From positions 1 to 19,117 of the forward strand of contig DKJZ01000051.1 in NCBI GenBank assembly GCA_002454975.1: a stretch of 19,117 nt of DNA, written 5' to 3'. The notes under the pieces were generated by a model. That model was not told the DNA's origin. It saw nothing but the letters and a program-made list of their open reading frames with translations, and made no database searches. Source of the stretch: Hylemonella sp. UBA6679. GTDB lineage: Bacteria; Pseudomonadota; Gammaproteobacteria; Burkholderiales; Burkholderiaceae_C. Numbering within the stretch: the first letter of the stretch is position 1; each line of letters starts with the position of its first letter. Both the position numbers and the translations under genes were made by a program. Shown here piece after piece: positions 1-6,881 of the stretch.

Positions 1-120
1 GGGGGGGGGGTAAATCACTCTTAGATGTATGTCAAGTTTTTTTCCATGAATATCATACATTCAATAAACTTGATAAAAAACGAATGAATTCTAAGCCCGC
101 ATGCAAAACGAGGATAAACC
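1..120. other. AT-rich non-coding edge with interleaved inverted repeats and a G10 run
   Basis: No gene is visible here. The first ten bases are all G. The rest is strongly AT-rich, unlike the GC-rich remainder of the window. Perfect inverted repeats are visible: ATGTATG (25-31) with CATACAT (54-60), TCAAGTTT (32-39) with AAACTTGA (66-73), and TGAAT (47-51) with ATTCA (59-63). The first two pairs interleave, so both could form together only as a pseudoknot. The stretch lies downstream of the TonB receptor gene, but I see no GC-rich hairpin plus T-run that would be a convincing terminator. The G run may be a contig or sequencing edge rather than biology. Confidence 0.5.
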
Positions 121-2217
121 TTAAAAGTTGACCCTCATCCCAAGTCGCACAGTCAAAGGCTCAGCAGGGTGCACATGCAAACCTTCGGTGGCAACCCCCT
201 CACCCCTGAAGCGCGACGTGTAAACGTACTGAATGTCGCTCACCTTGGCGTTGCCCAGGTTGAACACATCGCCGTACCACATGACCTTGGCCGAATGGCG
301 GTAGCTGGCCCGCAGGTTGACGGTTTGCGCCTCTGCTCTGGTGGCGTTGCCCGCTTCGTTCAAGGGCGCACGGCCGATGTAGCGCCACTGCAAACTGGCC
401 GACCACAGGCCTAAGTTTTTCAAGTGCAAGCTGGCCTGGCCCACATGCTCAACAGCGTTAGGTATGCGCTGGTTGGCCATGCCGTCGGCGTAACGCGCTT
501 GCGTCCAGGCCAAGTCTGCGCTCACGGCCAACCAGTTGTTGGGCGACCATTGGTTGTTGAACTCGATGCCCGACCGCCGGCTGGGCCGCCCAGCCTCGGT
601 GGTGCCCGCGTCGCCCTTGTAGAGCAGCTCAGAATCCATCTCCAACTGCCAAGCTGTAAGCACGGTTTGCAGGGTCGGCACCATGTGCGACTTCAAGCCC
701 AGCTCATGGCCCAAGGTTTTCACCAGCGCTGGCACCTGTGCTTGCGCTTGCAAGGGATCTCGCGGGTCCACCCGAACGGTGGTGCCACGCGCATCGTTAG
801 AGTGAAAACCGTAGCCGGCATTCACAAAAAATTCTGTGTTGTGCCAAGGCCCAAAGATCAGGCTGAGCTTGGGCGAGCTCAACGCACTTTGGCTGCTGCC
901 AGCGTTCAAGGGGTTGGAGAGACTTCGCACTTGGGCAGAAAGTTGGTCCACCCGCAGGCCTGCGATGGTCTTGAGCCAAGGTGTCCATTCCATGCGGTTG
1001 TCGGCATACACACCCGCCAGGGTTTGTGCCACGCGGTCTTCACGCACAGTGCTGGTGATGCGCCTGGAAACCGAGTCGTACAAACCCACCGCGATGTCAT
1101 CGGCACGCACTTGAAACCCAACGGTGTTGAGCATGGCCTTGCCTTGGCCCCACGCGCTGGACCAGGTGCGTGAGCCTTGCGCGCCCAACACGTTGCGGCC
1201 ATCGATTTGGGCAAATTGGTCACCCTGCTGCGGGCGATCCAAGGCGTAAGTGAAGTTTGAAAACAAGCGCAGGTCGTAGCGCATGGCGTAGACCGAAATT
1301 TGGTCGCGGGTGTTGGCGTGGGTGTGGTGCCACTCAGCCGAGGCGCTGTGGCGCATGGTGGAGCCGCCGCTGCTGGGGTCAAGGGTATCAAACCTAGAAA
1401 AAGGTTTGCCCTCCAACATGCCCGCGTCGATCAGACGCTGGGGCACTTGGTCGGTGGCGGTCCAGTTGGCCTGGTAGCTCATCAGGCTGGCCGACCAGCC
1501 CTGGCTGGCGCTGCCCTCACTCAAGGTCAGCACGCCATTGAGTTTGCGCATGCCCTCAGGCACGGTCCAAGGGCCGTCGTTGTTCATGCGCTCTAGGCCC
1601 ACCAGCAGCTGGCGCCCGCTGGGGAGCGCCCAGCTGTTGGCCAGCACCGTGCGCGCATAGCCATTGGCCCCCACAGACACATCGGCCAAGCCGGCCTCAA
1701 GCCGCTGGCGGTAGCGGATGTCGGCCGAACCCGCCGAAGAAAAGTCGCCCGAGGCCGCGTCGTAAGGCCCTTTGCGGTAGGCGATGGACTGCACCAGCTC
1801 AGGGATCAAAAAGTTCAGGTCGCTGTAGCCCTGGCCGTGGGCGTGCGTAGGCATGTTGACCGGCACACCGTTGATGTGGGTGGCAAAGTCTGTGCCGTGG
1901 TCCAGGTTAAAGCCGCGCAAAAAATACTGGTTGGCTTTGCCATCGCCCGAGTGCTGGGTAACCACCATGCCGGGCACCAACTCCAGCACATCGGCTGGGC
2001 GCAGCCAAGCCCGGGCTTGCACGATTTCAGCTGCCACATGGCCTTGCGAAGCAGCCAGCGGCTCATCGCCCCAGGCTTGGGCCTGCACCTGCACGGCGGG
2101 CAACTGCGCCACTTGCGCCTGGGCAGCGCAACACACCGTGCCCAGCACGACCAGCACACACAGCACACGCAAGTGGCCAAGTGGCTTGAGCAAGAAATTA
2201 GCAAGGGGACCCCACAT
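121..2217 (-). CDS. TonB-dependent outer-membrane receptor
   Basis: This 698-residue protein is predicted to be an outer-membrane beta-barrel that imports a ligand using TonB/ExbBD energy. Residues 1-34 look like a signal peptide (hydrophobic LCVLVVLGTVCC, cleavage near AQA-QV), followed by a possible TonB-box-like stretch (LPAVQVQA, about 39-46). The plug domain spans roughly 60-170 and includes FLRGFNLDHGTDFATHINGV and RKGPYDAASGDFSSAG, a His/Asp-rich version seen in a conserved proteobacterial receptor group. The rest is barrel-like, ending in a terminal Phe (RLGMRVNF). Length is normal and the frame is intact. The ATG at 2217 has no clear Shine-Dalgarno but is the only start that gives a full signal peptide. 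The gene is divergent from the HD-domain gene across about 96 bp. The substrate cannot be read from sequence; the neighbouring Bug gene suggests an organic ligand rather than a siderophore (inference). Confidence 0.93.
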   Translation of the reverse strand: MWGPLANFLLKPLGHLRVLCVLVVLGTVCCAAQAQVAQLPAVQVQAQAWGDEPLAASQGHVAAEIVQARAWLRPADVLELVPGMVVTQHSGDGKANQYFLRGFNLDHGTDFATHINGVPVNMPTHAHGQGYSDLNFLIPELVQSIAYRKGPYDAASGDFSSAGSADIRYRQRLEAGLADVSVGANGYARTVLANSWALPSGRQLLVGLERMNNDGPWTVPEGMRKLNGVLTLSEGSASQGWSASLMSYQANWTATDQVPQRLIDAGMLEGKPFSRFDTLDPSSGGSTMRHSASAEWHHTHANTRDQISVYAMRYDLRLFSNFTYALDRPQQGDQFAQIDGRNVLGAQGSRTWSSAWGQGKAMLNTVGFQVRADDIAVGLYDSVSRRITSTVREDRVAQTLAGVYADNRMEWTPWLKTIAGLRVDQLSAQVRSLSNPLNAGSSQSALSSPKLSLIFGPWHNTEFFVNAGYGFHSNDARGTTVRVDPRDPLQAQAQVPALVKTLGHELGLKSHMVPTLQTVLTAWQLEMDSELLYKGDAGTTEAGRPSRRSGIEFNNQWSPNNWLAVSADLAWTQARYADGMANQRIPNAVEHVGQASLHLKNLGLWSASLQWRYIGRAPLNEAGNATRAEAQTVNLRASYRHSAKVMWYGDVFNLGNAKVSDIQYVYTSRFRGEGVATEGLHVHPAEPLTVRLGMRVNF

Positions 2218-2313
2218 CGCAGCGATTGTCGGTGCAATTCATGCCACCCCCGTGGTCTTACCAATGTGGCAGCCTCACTTTGGACGCACAATGACCCCAT
2301 AACAGGAGACCAC

Positions 2314-2892
2314 ATGCACGCACACGCCACCTTCAGCCGCATGGAAGACAGCACCGCCCAAGACTGGGCCGTGATCGGCACCGAGTTCAAAGCCTTTGCG
2401 CAAAGCCTGCCCGACCGCATCATGGCGCACCTGGGCTTGCTGCAGGGCGACTACGGCGGCTTCCCCATCGACCGCTACACCCACTGCTTGCAAACCGCCA
2501 CCTTGGCGCAAGAAGACGGCCGCGACGACGAGTACGTGGTGTGCGCCTTGCTGCACGACATTGGCGACACCCTGGGTGCCTTCAACCACGCCGACATTGC
2601 CGCCGTCATCCTCGAGCCCTTTGTGAGCGAAGAAAACCACTGGATGGTCAAACACCACGGGATTTTTCAGGGCAATTTTTTCTTTCACCACATCGGTTTG
2701 GACCGCAACATGCGCGACAAATTTGCCGGCCACCCCTGCTTTGATCGCACCGCTGAGTTTTGCGCCAAGTACGACAACCCCGCTTTTGATGCCAAGCGCA
2801 GCACCCTGCCCCTGAGCCACTTCGAGCCGCTGCTGCGCCAGGTGATGGCCCACCCGCGCAAATCCATTTACAAACCCGCCATGCAGGACTGA
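2314..2892 (+). CDS. HD-domain protein, PhnZ-like (predicted metal-dependent oxygenase or phosphohydrolase)
   Basis: This 192-residue HD-domain protein resembles the compact PhnZ/COG4341-type group. Candidate metal ligands follow the expected order: H57 (YTHCLQTA), H81-D82 (LLHDIGD), H92 (FNHADIAA), H114/H115 (MVKHHGIFQ) and D154 (KYDNPAFD). PhnZ members are mixed-valent diiron oxygenases that cleave a C-P bond, whereas other HD proteins are phosphohydrolases. Sequence alone does not decide between these, and no phosphonate genes are nearby. The ATG at 2314 is chosen because AGGAG lies just upstream (2304-2308); the same frame stays open further upstream, but that part is antisense to the receptor gene and has no ribosome site. 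The stop is only 4 bp before the Bug gene, so the two are probably translated together. Confidence 0.82.
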   Translation: MHAHATFSRMEDSTAQDWAVIGTEFKAFAQSLPDRIMAHLGLLQGDYGGFPIDRYTHCLQTATLAQEDGRDDEYVVCALLHDIGDTLGAFNHADIAAVILEPFVSEENHWMVKHHGIFQGNFFFHHIGLDRNMRDKFAGHPCFDRTAEFCAKYDNPAFDAKRSTLPLSHFEPLLRQVMAHPRKSIYKPAMQD

Positions 2893-2896
2893 TACC

Positions 2897-3883
2897 ATGA
2901 CCTACACCCTCTCAAAAATTGGCTGCGCGCTCTTGTGCGCTTGGGGTGCGCTCAGTGCGGGCACTGCCTTTGCCCAGGACTACCCCAACCGCAACATCAG
3001 CCTGGTGATGCCCTACGCTGCAGGCGGTCCGGGCGACATCGTGGCGCGAATTTTTGCTGGGCACCTGCAAAAAACCTTGGGGCAAACGGTGGTAGTGGAC
3101 AACACCTCGGGAGCCTCAGGCAGCATCGGCTCGGCCAAGGTGGCGCGCGCCAAACCCGATGGCTACACCCTGCTGATGATCCACGTGAGCCACGCCACCA
3201 ACCCGGTGCTGCTCAAAAACCTCAGCTACAACCCGGTGACCGATTTCGAGCCCATAGGCAGCGCCACCGAAGGCCCCATGGTGCTGGTGGCGCGCAAAGA
3301 CTTCCCGGCCAAAGACCTGCAGGAGTTTGTGGCCTACGTCAAAGCCAACGCCAGCAAGCTCTCCATCGGCCAAGCCGGTGTGGGCTCGGCCTCGCACCTG
3401 TGCGCCTTGATGTTCATGAACGCTCTGGGTGTGTCGCTCACCGAAGTGCCTTACAAAGGCTCGGCCCCAGCGCTCAACGATGTCATGGGCAGCCAACTCG
3501 ACATGGTGTGCGACCAAACCTCCACCACCCTGCCGGCCATTCAGGGCGGCAAGGTCAAGGCCTATGCCGCTGCCGGCAAGTCGCGCTTGGCCTCCATGCC
3601 CGATGTGCCCGCCCTGGGCGAGGCAGGCGTCAAAGGCTTTGACATCAGCATCTCTTTTGGCATCTACGCCCCCAAAGGCACGCCACCAGCGGTCGTCGAC
3701 AAGCTGGTGGGCGCCTTGCAAGCCGCTTTGCGCGACCCCGACATCAAAGCCCGCCTGGAGGGCATGGGCGTGGCTGCTGTGGCCCCTGAGCGTGGCCGCC
3801 CCGAGGCCTTGCGTGCCCACCTCAAAAACGAGATGGACAGCTTGGGCCCGCTGCTGATCAAGTCAGGCGTGCAGGCCAACTGA
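2897..3883 (+). CDS. Bug/TctC-family tripartite tricarboxylate transporter substrate-binding protein
   Basis: This 328-residue periplasmic binding protein has a signal peptide at residues 1-26 (cleavage AFA-QDYP). Family motifs appear in order: LVMPYAAGGPGDIVAR near the mature N-terminus, GASGSIGSAKVARAKPDGYT, VPYKGSAPALNDVMG, and PDVPALGEAGVKGFD followed by YAPKGTPPAVVDKL. Bug proteins are greatly expanded in betaproteobacteria and usually bind carboxylates, aromatic acids or amides. No membrane partners TctA/TctB are in the window, so this is an orphan Bug, as is common. It follows the HD gene by 4 bp, implying co-expression. Its stop lies 3 bp from the stop of the converging dctM gene, leaving no room for an intergenic terminator. 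The ligand is unknown. Confidence 0.93.
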   Translation: MTYTLSKIGCALLCAWGALSAGTAFAQDYPNRNISLVMPYAAGGPGDIVARIFAGHLQKTLGQTVVVDNTSGASGSIGSAKVARAKPDGYTLLMIHVSHATNPVLLKNLSYNPVTDFEPIGSATEGPMVLVARKDFPAKDLQEFVAYVKANASKLSIGQAGVGSASHLCALMFMNALGVSLTEVPYKGSAPALNDVMGSQLDMVCDQTSTTLPAIQGGKVKAYAAAGKSRLASMPDVPALGEAGVKGFDISISFGIYAPKGTPPAVVDKLVGALQAALRDPDIKARLEGMGVAAVAPERGRPEALRAHLKNEMDSLGPLLIKSGVQAN

Positions 3884-3886
3884 GTT

Positions 3887-5206
3887 CTAACCTACGTACT
3901 GCACCAGCCAGAGCGGTACGATGGGGAAGAACAAAAACAACAGGGTGCGCAGCACGTCGCTGATCAAGAAGGGCATCACGCCCTTGTAGCTCTCAGACAT
4001 GGGCACGTCTTTGGCCAAGCCGTTGACGATGTACACATTCAGGCCCACCGGCGGGGCCACCAGGCCAAAGCCCACCGTCATGAGCACCATGATGCCAAAC
4101 CAAATCGCCACCAGGTCTTTGGCCATGCCAAAGTCCAGCGCCATCACCATGGGGAAGAAGATGGGGATGGTCAGCAGCAGCATGGACATCTCATCCATCA
4201 CCGCGCCCAGCAGCACGTAAAACAGCAAAATCGCGCCGATCACCGCCAAGGGTGGCAAGCCCCAGCTGCCTACAACGCTGGCGAGTTGGTTGGGCACTTG
4301 TGTCATGGCCAGGGCGGCGTTCATCAAGTCGGCGCCGACAAAAATCAAGAAGATCAGGGCAGCGCTGGTGGCTGTGCCCATGAAGCAGTCGATGAACTTA
4401 TCCCAGCTCATTTCGCGCTTGAGCACGCCGGTGAGCAGCGTGAGCGCAGCCCCCACAGCCGCACCTTCGGTGGGTGTGAACAAGCCGCCGTAAATACCGC
4501 CGAACACCGAGACAAAAATCACCAGGATCGGCAAAACACCAAAGACTTTTTCCCAGGTCATGGGCTCGGGAGCGGTGTCCACATCAGGCGCCTGGCCGGG
4601 CACCACGCGCACATAAATGGCCACGGCCAGCATGTAACCCACCATGGCAATGATGCCGGGAATGACCGCTGCGGCAAACAACTTGGAGATGTTCTGCTCG
4701 GTCAAAATCGCGTAAATCACCAGCACCACCGACGGCGGCAGCTGAATACCCAGCGTGCCCCCAGCGGCCAAGGTGCCGGTGGCCAAACGGCCGCTGTAGC
4801 CGTGGCGCTTCATCTCAGGCAGGGCCACGCCTGTGATGGTCGCAGCGGTGGCCACACTGGAGCCGCTGATGGCCCCAAAAGCTGCGCAGGCCAACAAAGA
4901 CGCCATGGACAAACCGCCCTTGAAGCGGCCCATCACCGTGGCGGCAAACGAAAACAGCGCCTTGCTGATGCCGCCTTTGGTGGCGAAGTTGCCCATCAAA
5001 ATGAACAGCGGAATGACCGAGAGGTCGTAGCCGGCAAAGCGCGCGAACGTTTGTGTGTTCACAAAGTTCAAAAAAGGCGGCAAGCCCGCTTGGTACACAT
5101 AACCAATGGCGCCAGCCAGAAACATGCTGATGGCGATCGGAAAGCGTATGGCCATGAAAAACAGCATGCTGCCGAAAATCAAAGCGGTGAGTTCTAAGGG
5201 CGTCAT
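3887..5206 (-). CDS. dctM: TRAP transporter large permease, DctM type
   Basis: This 439-residue polytopic inner-membrane protein is the ion-coupled large permease of a TRAP transporter. It has many hydrophobic segments from end to end and typical DctM stretches such as GAISGSSVATAATITGVALP, GTLGIQLPPSVVLVIYA and FTPTEGAAVGA. The ATG at 5206 is preferred: AAGGA sits 5 nt upstream of it and only 2 nt upstream of the alternative GTG at 5209. With the ATG start, the dctQ stop and dctM start share one base (TGATG), a coupled arrangement. It forms a set with dctQ and dctP. It converges with the Bug gene with only 3 bp between the stops. Confidence 0.95.
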   Translation of the reverse strand: MTPLELTALIFGSMLFFMAIRFPIAISMFLAGAIGYVYQAGLPPFLNFVNTQTFARFAGYDLSVIPLFILMGNFATKGGISKALFSFAATVMGRFKGGLSMASLLACAAFGAISGSSVATAATITGVALPEMKRHGYSGRLATGTLAAGGTLGIQLPPSVVLVIYAILTEQNISKLFAAAVIPGIIAMVGYMLAVAIYVRVVPGQAPDVDTAPEPMTWEKVFGVLPILVIFVSVFGGIYGGLFTPTEGAAVGAALTLLTGVLKREMSWDKFIDCFMGTATSAALIFLIFVGADLMNAALAMTQVPNQLASVVGSWGLPPLAVIGAILLFYVLLGAVMDEMSMLLLTIPIFFPMVMALDFGMAKDLVAIWFGIMVLMTVGFGLVAPPVGLNVYIVNGLAKDVPMSESYKGVMPFLISDVLRTLLFLFFPIVPLWLVQYVG

Positions 5207-5718
5207 CACTGTCCTTCAGGGGTCTTGAAGCCAAACATGGCCTGGGTCAAGCCGATGAGGGCGGACACAGCAAAAGGAGGCGTCATGGTGGCGTACACAT
5301 ACCACTCAGGAATGCCCATCATCATGGTTTGCGAGTTGGCGGTGTAGGCGCTCAAGCCACCCAGGCCGGTGCGCCAGGTCAGCAGCATGAAGACCAGCGC
5401 AAGCACCAAGGCACCCACGCGGTCCAGGGTGTTGTTGACCGCATCGGAGAGCTTGCTGGTGAAAAAATCCACAATGATGTGGCCTTGACGCAGCTGCGCC
5501 AAGGGCATGAACAAAGCAATGGCACCACCGGTGCACACCGCGGTGATCTCAAAAGCGCCCGCCAGCGAGTCGCCGGTGGTGTTGCGCAAAATCAGGTTGC
5601 CGCAAGTCACCACAGTGATCACGGTCAGCAACAGCCCGGCCAGAATGGCGCACAGCTTTGCCAGGGGGGAGAGGATACTCACTTCAAACTCCAGGTCAGG
5701 GCGAGGGGCCACAGACAT
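5206..5718 (-). CDS. dctQ: TRAP transporter small permease, DctQ type
   Basis: This small four-helix membrane subunit of a TRAP transporter links the binding protein to DctM. Hydrophobic segments are visible near LCAILAGLLLTVITVV, ITAVCTGGAIALFMPLA, LVLALVFMLLTW and ATMTPPFAVSALIGLT. The motif LRQGHIIVDFF is typical of the family. The start is uncertain. The open frame begins with GTG at 5724. The first ATG is at 5718 (170 residues) but lacks a ribosome site. A GTG at 5682 has TGGAG six bases upstream and would give 158 residues, a normal DctQ length. An inverted repeat lies just upstream at 5728-5754. The gene is coupled to dctM at its 3' end. Confidence 0.9.
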   Translation of the reverse strand: MSVAPRPDLEFEVSILSPLAKLCAILAGLLLTVITVVTCGNLILRNTTGDSLAGAFEITAVCTGGAIALFMPLAQLRQGHIIVDFFTSKLSDAVNNTLDRVGALVLALVFMLLTWRTGLGGLSAYTANSQTMMMGIPEWYVYATMTPPFAVSALIGLTQAMFGFKTPEGQ

Positions 5719-5727
5719 CCACACAAT

Positions 5728-5754
5728 GACAAGGGGTGCACTGCACCCCTTGTC
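5728..5754 (-). promoter_or_regulatory. Perfect stem-loop between dctP and dctQ
   Basis: A 12-bp perfect inverted repeat with a 3-nt loop occupies most of the 48-54 bp gap between the dctP stop and the dctQ start: GACAAGGGGTGC (5728-5739), loop ACT, GCACCCCTTGTC (5743-5754). No T-run follows on either strand, so it is not a classical intrinsic terminator. Its position fits an intercistronic hairpin that protects or attenuates message, so that the abundant binding protein is made in excess over the membrane subunits. That role is inferred. Confidence 0.7.
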
Positions 5755-5772
5755 TGTGCAACAGATCGCGGT

Positions 5773-6801
5773 TTACTTGGTGTATTTCTTGATCATGTCT
5801 TGCGCGTCTTTGAGCAGGCCTTTGCCATCAAAGCCACGCTTGGTCATGTCGGTCACCCACTCGTCGTCGATCGAGTCGGAGGCGGCCTTCCAGCTGTCAA
5901 GCTCTTTCTTCTCGATCACGGTCACCGTGTGGCCACCCGCAATGAGTTTTTCTTTGCCAGGCACGTCGTTGCCCGCCTGGGTTTTGCCCAAGAAAGCCGA
6001 GAACTCACGGCCAGAGTTTTTGTCGATCACGGCCTTGAGGTCCGCAGGCAGCGACTCGTACTTGGCCTTGTTCATGGGCACCACAAACACGGTGGTGTAA
6101 AGCGCAGGGGCTGCACGGTCGGTCTCGGCGGTGAACTTGGCCAACTCGTCGATCTTGATGGAGGGGGCCACCTCGTAAGGAATCACCGCACCGTCAATCA
6201 CGCCTTTGGAGAGCGCATCAGGCACCGCAGGCACGGGCATGCCCACGGGGGTGGCACCCATTTTGGCCAAGAGCTTGGTGGTCATGCGGGTGGGGGCACG
6301 CAGCTTAAGACCTTTGATGTCGGCCATGGTTTTGATCTGCTTTTTGGCCGTGAAGATGTTGCCTGGGCCGTGCACGTGCATGGCCAGCACCTTGACGTCT
6401 TTGAACTCGTCTTGGGCGTTCTTCTCGTAGTAATCCCACACCGCGCGGCTGGTGGCCTCGGCATTGGTCATCATGAAGGGCAGCTCAAACACTTCCATCT
6501 TGGGGAAGCGACCGGCGGTGTAGCCTGGCAGCGTCCACGCCACGTCAATCACGCCGTCACGGGCCTGGTCAAACAGCTGGGGCGGTGTGCCGCCGAGCTG
6601 CATGGAGGGGTAAATCTGGCATTGCAGGCGGTCTTTGGAGTCGCGCGCAATGTTGTCGCACCAAGTCTTGAGCATGGTGGTGTGCTGGATGGTTTGTGCA
6701 TTCAAAAAGTGATGCACCTTGAGCACGATAGGCTGGGCATTGGCGCCCAGGGCACCCACCATCAAGCCGGCCAACAGGCCAAGTTTCAACGAAGTTTTCA
6801 C
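5773..6801 (-). CDS. dctP: TRAP transporter substrate-binding protein, DctP family
   Basis: This 342-residue periplasmic receptor of the TRAP system has a signal peptide at residues 1-22 (LKLGLLAGLMVGALGANA, then QP). DctP features are GVIDVAWTLPGYTAGRFP, ELPFM, IKTMADIKGLKLRAPTRM and the region around GVIDGAVIPYEV. R168 in LRAP matches the conserved arginine that usually binds the ligand carboxylate, so a carboxylic acid ligand is expected. The start is GTG at 6801, supported by AAGGAG at 6810-6815 with 8-nt spacing. It follows the fumarylacetoacetase gene by 80 bp on the same strand. I find no convincing promoter in that gap, so it may be the distal part of the catabolic operon. Confidence 0.93.
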   Translation of the reverse strand: MKTSLKLGLLAGLMVGALGANAQPIVLKVHHFLNAQTIQHTTMLKTWCDNIARDSKDRLQCQIYPSMQLGGTPPQLFDQARDGVIDVAWTLPGYTAGRFPKMEVFELPFMMTNAEATSRAVWDYYEKNAQDEFKDVKVLAMHVHGPGNIFTAKKQIKTMADIKGLKLRAPTRMTTKLLAKMGATPVGMPVPAVPDALSKGVIDGAVIPYEVAPSIKIDELAKFTAETDRAAPALYTTVFVVPMNKAKYESLPADLKAVIDKNSGREFSAFLGKTQAGNDVPGKEKLIAGGHTVTVIEKKELDSWKAASDSIDDEWVTDMTKRGFDGKGLLKDAQDMIKKYTK

Positions 6802-6881
6802 GACAAAATCTCCTTATAAGTGTGAAATGAACCGAAGCATCTTACGAAAAGTTTGAAGTACTGCACAGCAGGGTGTTCCCT

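Noticed and set aside
7..35. Minus-strand promoter from the perfect TTGACA at 35-30
   Set aside because: The position 17 bp downstream reads TACCCC because of the G run, so no -10 box can be shown.
75..95. Intrinsic terminator for the TonB receptor gene
   Set aside because: A T-run exists on the minus strand, but the preceding GAATTC/ATTC pairing is too short and AT-rich.
1..120. Insertion-sequence end
   Set aside because: Inverted repeats are present, but there is no transposase, target duplication or second copy in the window.
424..1173. Plus-strand open frame of 249 codons
   Set aside because: It is antisense to the TonB receptor with no recognisable domain.
1837..2313. Open frame extending the HD-domain protein upstream by 159 residues
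   Set aside because: It is antisense to the TonB receptor, lacks a ribosome site and has no family resemblance; AGGAG precedes the ATG at 2314.
5329..6819. 496-codon plus-strand open frame
   Set aside because: It is antisense to dctQ and dctP, which have clear family motifs; the His/Gly/Arg-rich translation is typical of a shadow of a GC-rich gene.
6802..6881. Separate promoter for dctPQM
   Set aside because: TATAAG at the ribosome site has no -35 partner at suitable spacing; no convincing promoter seen.
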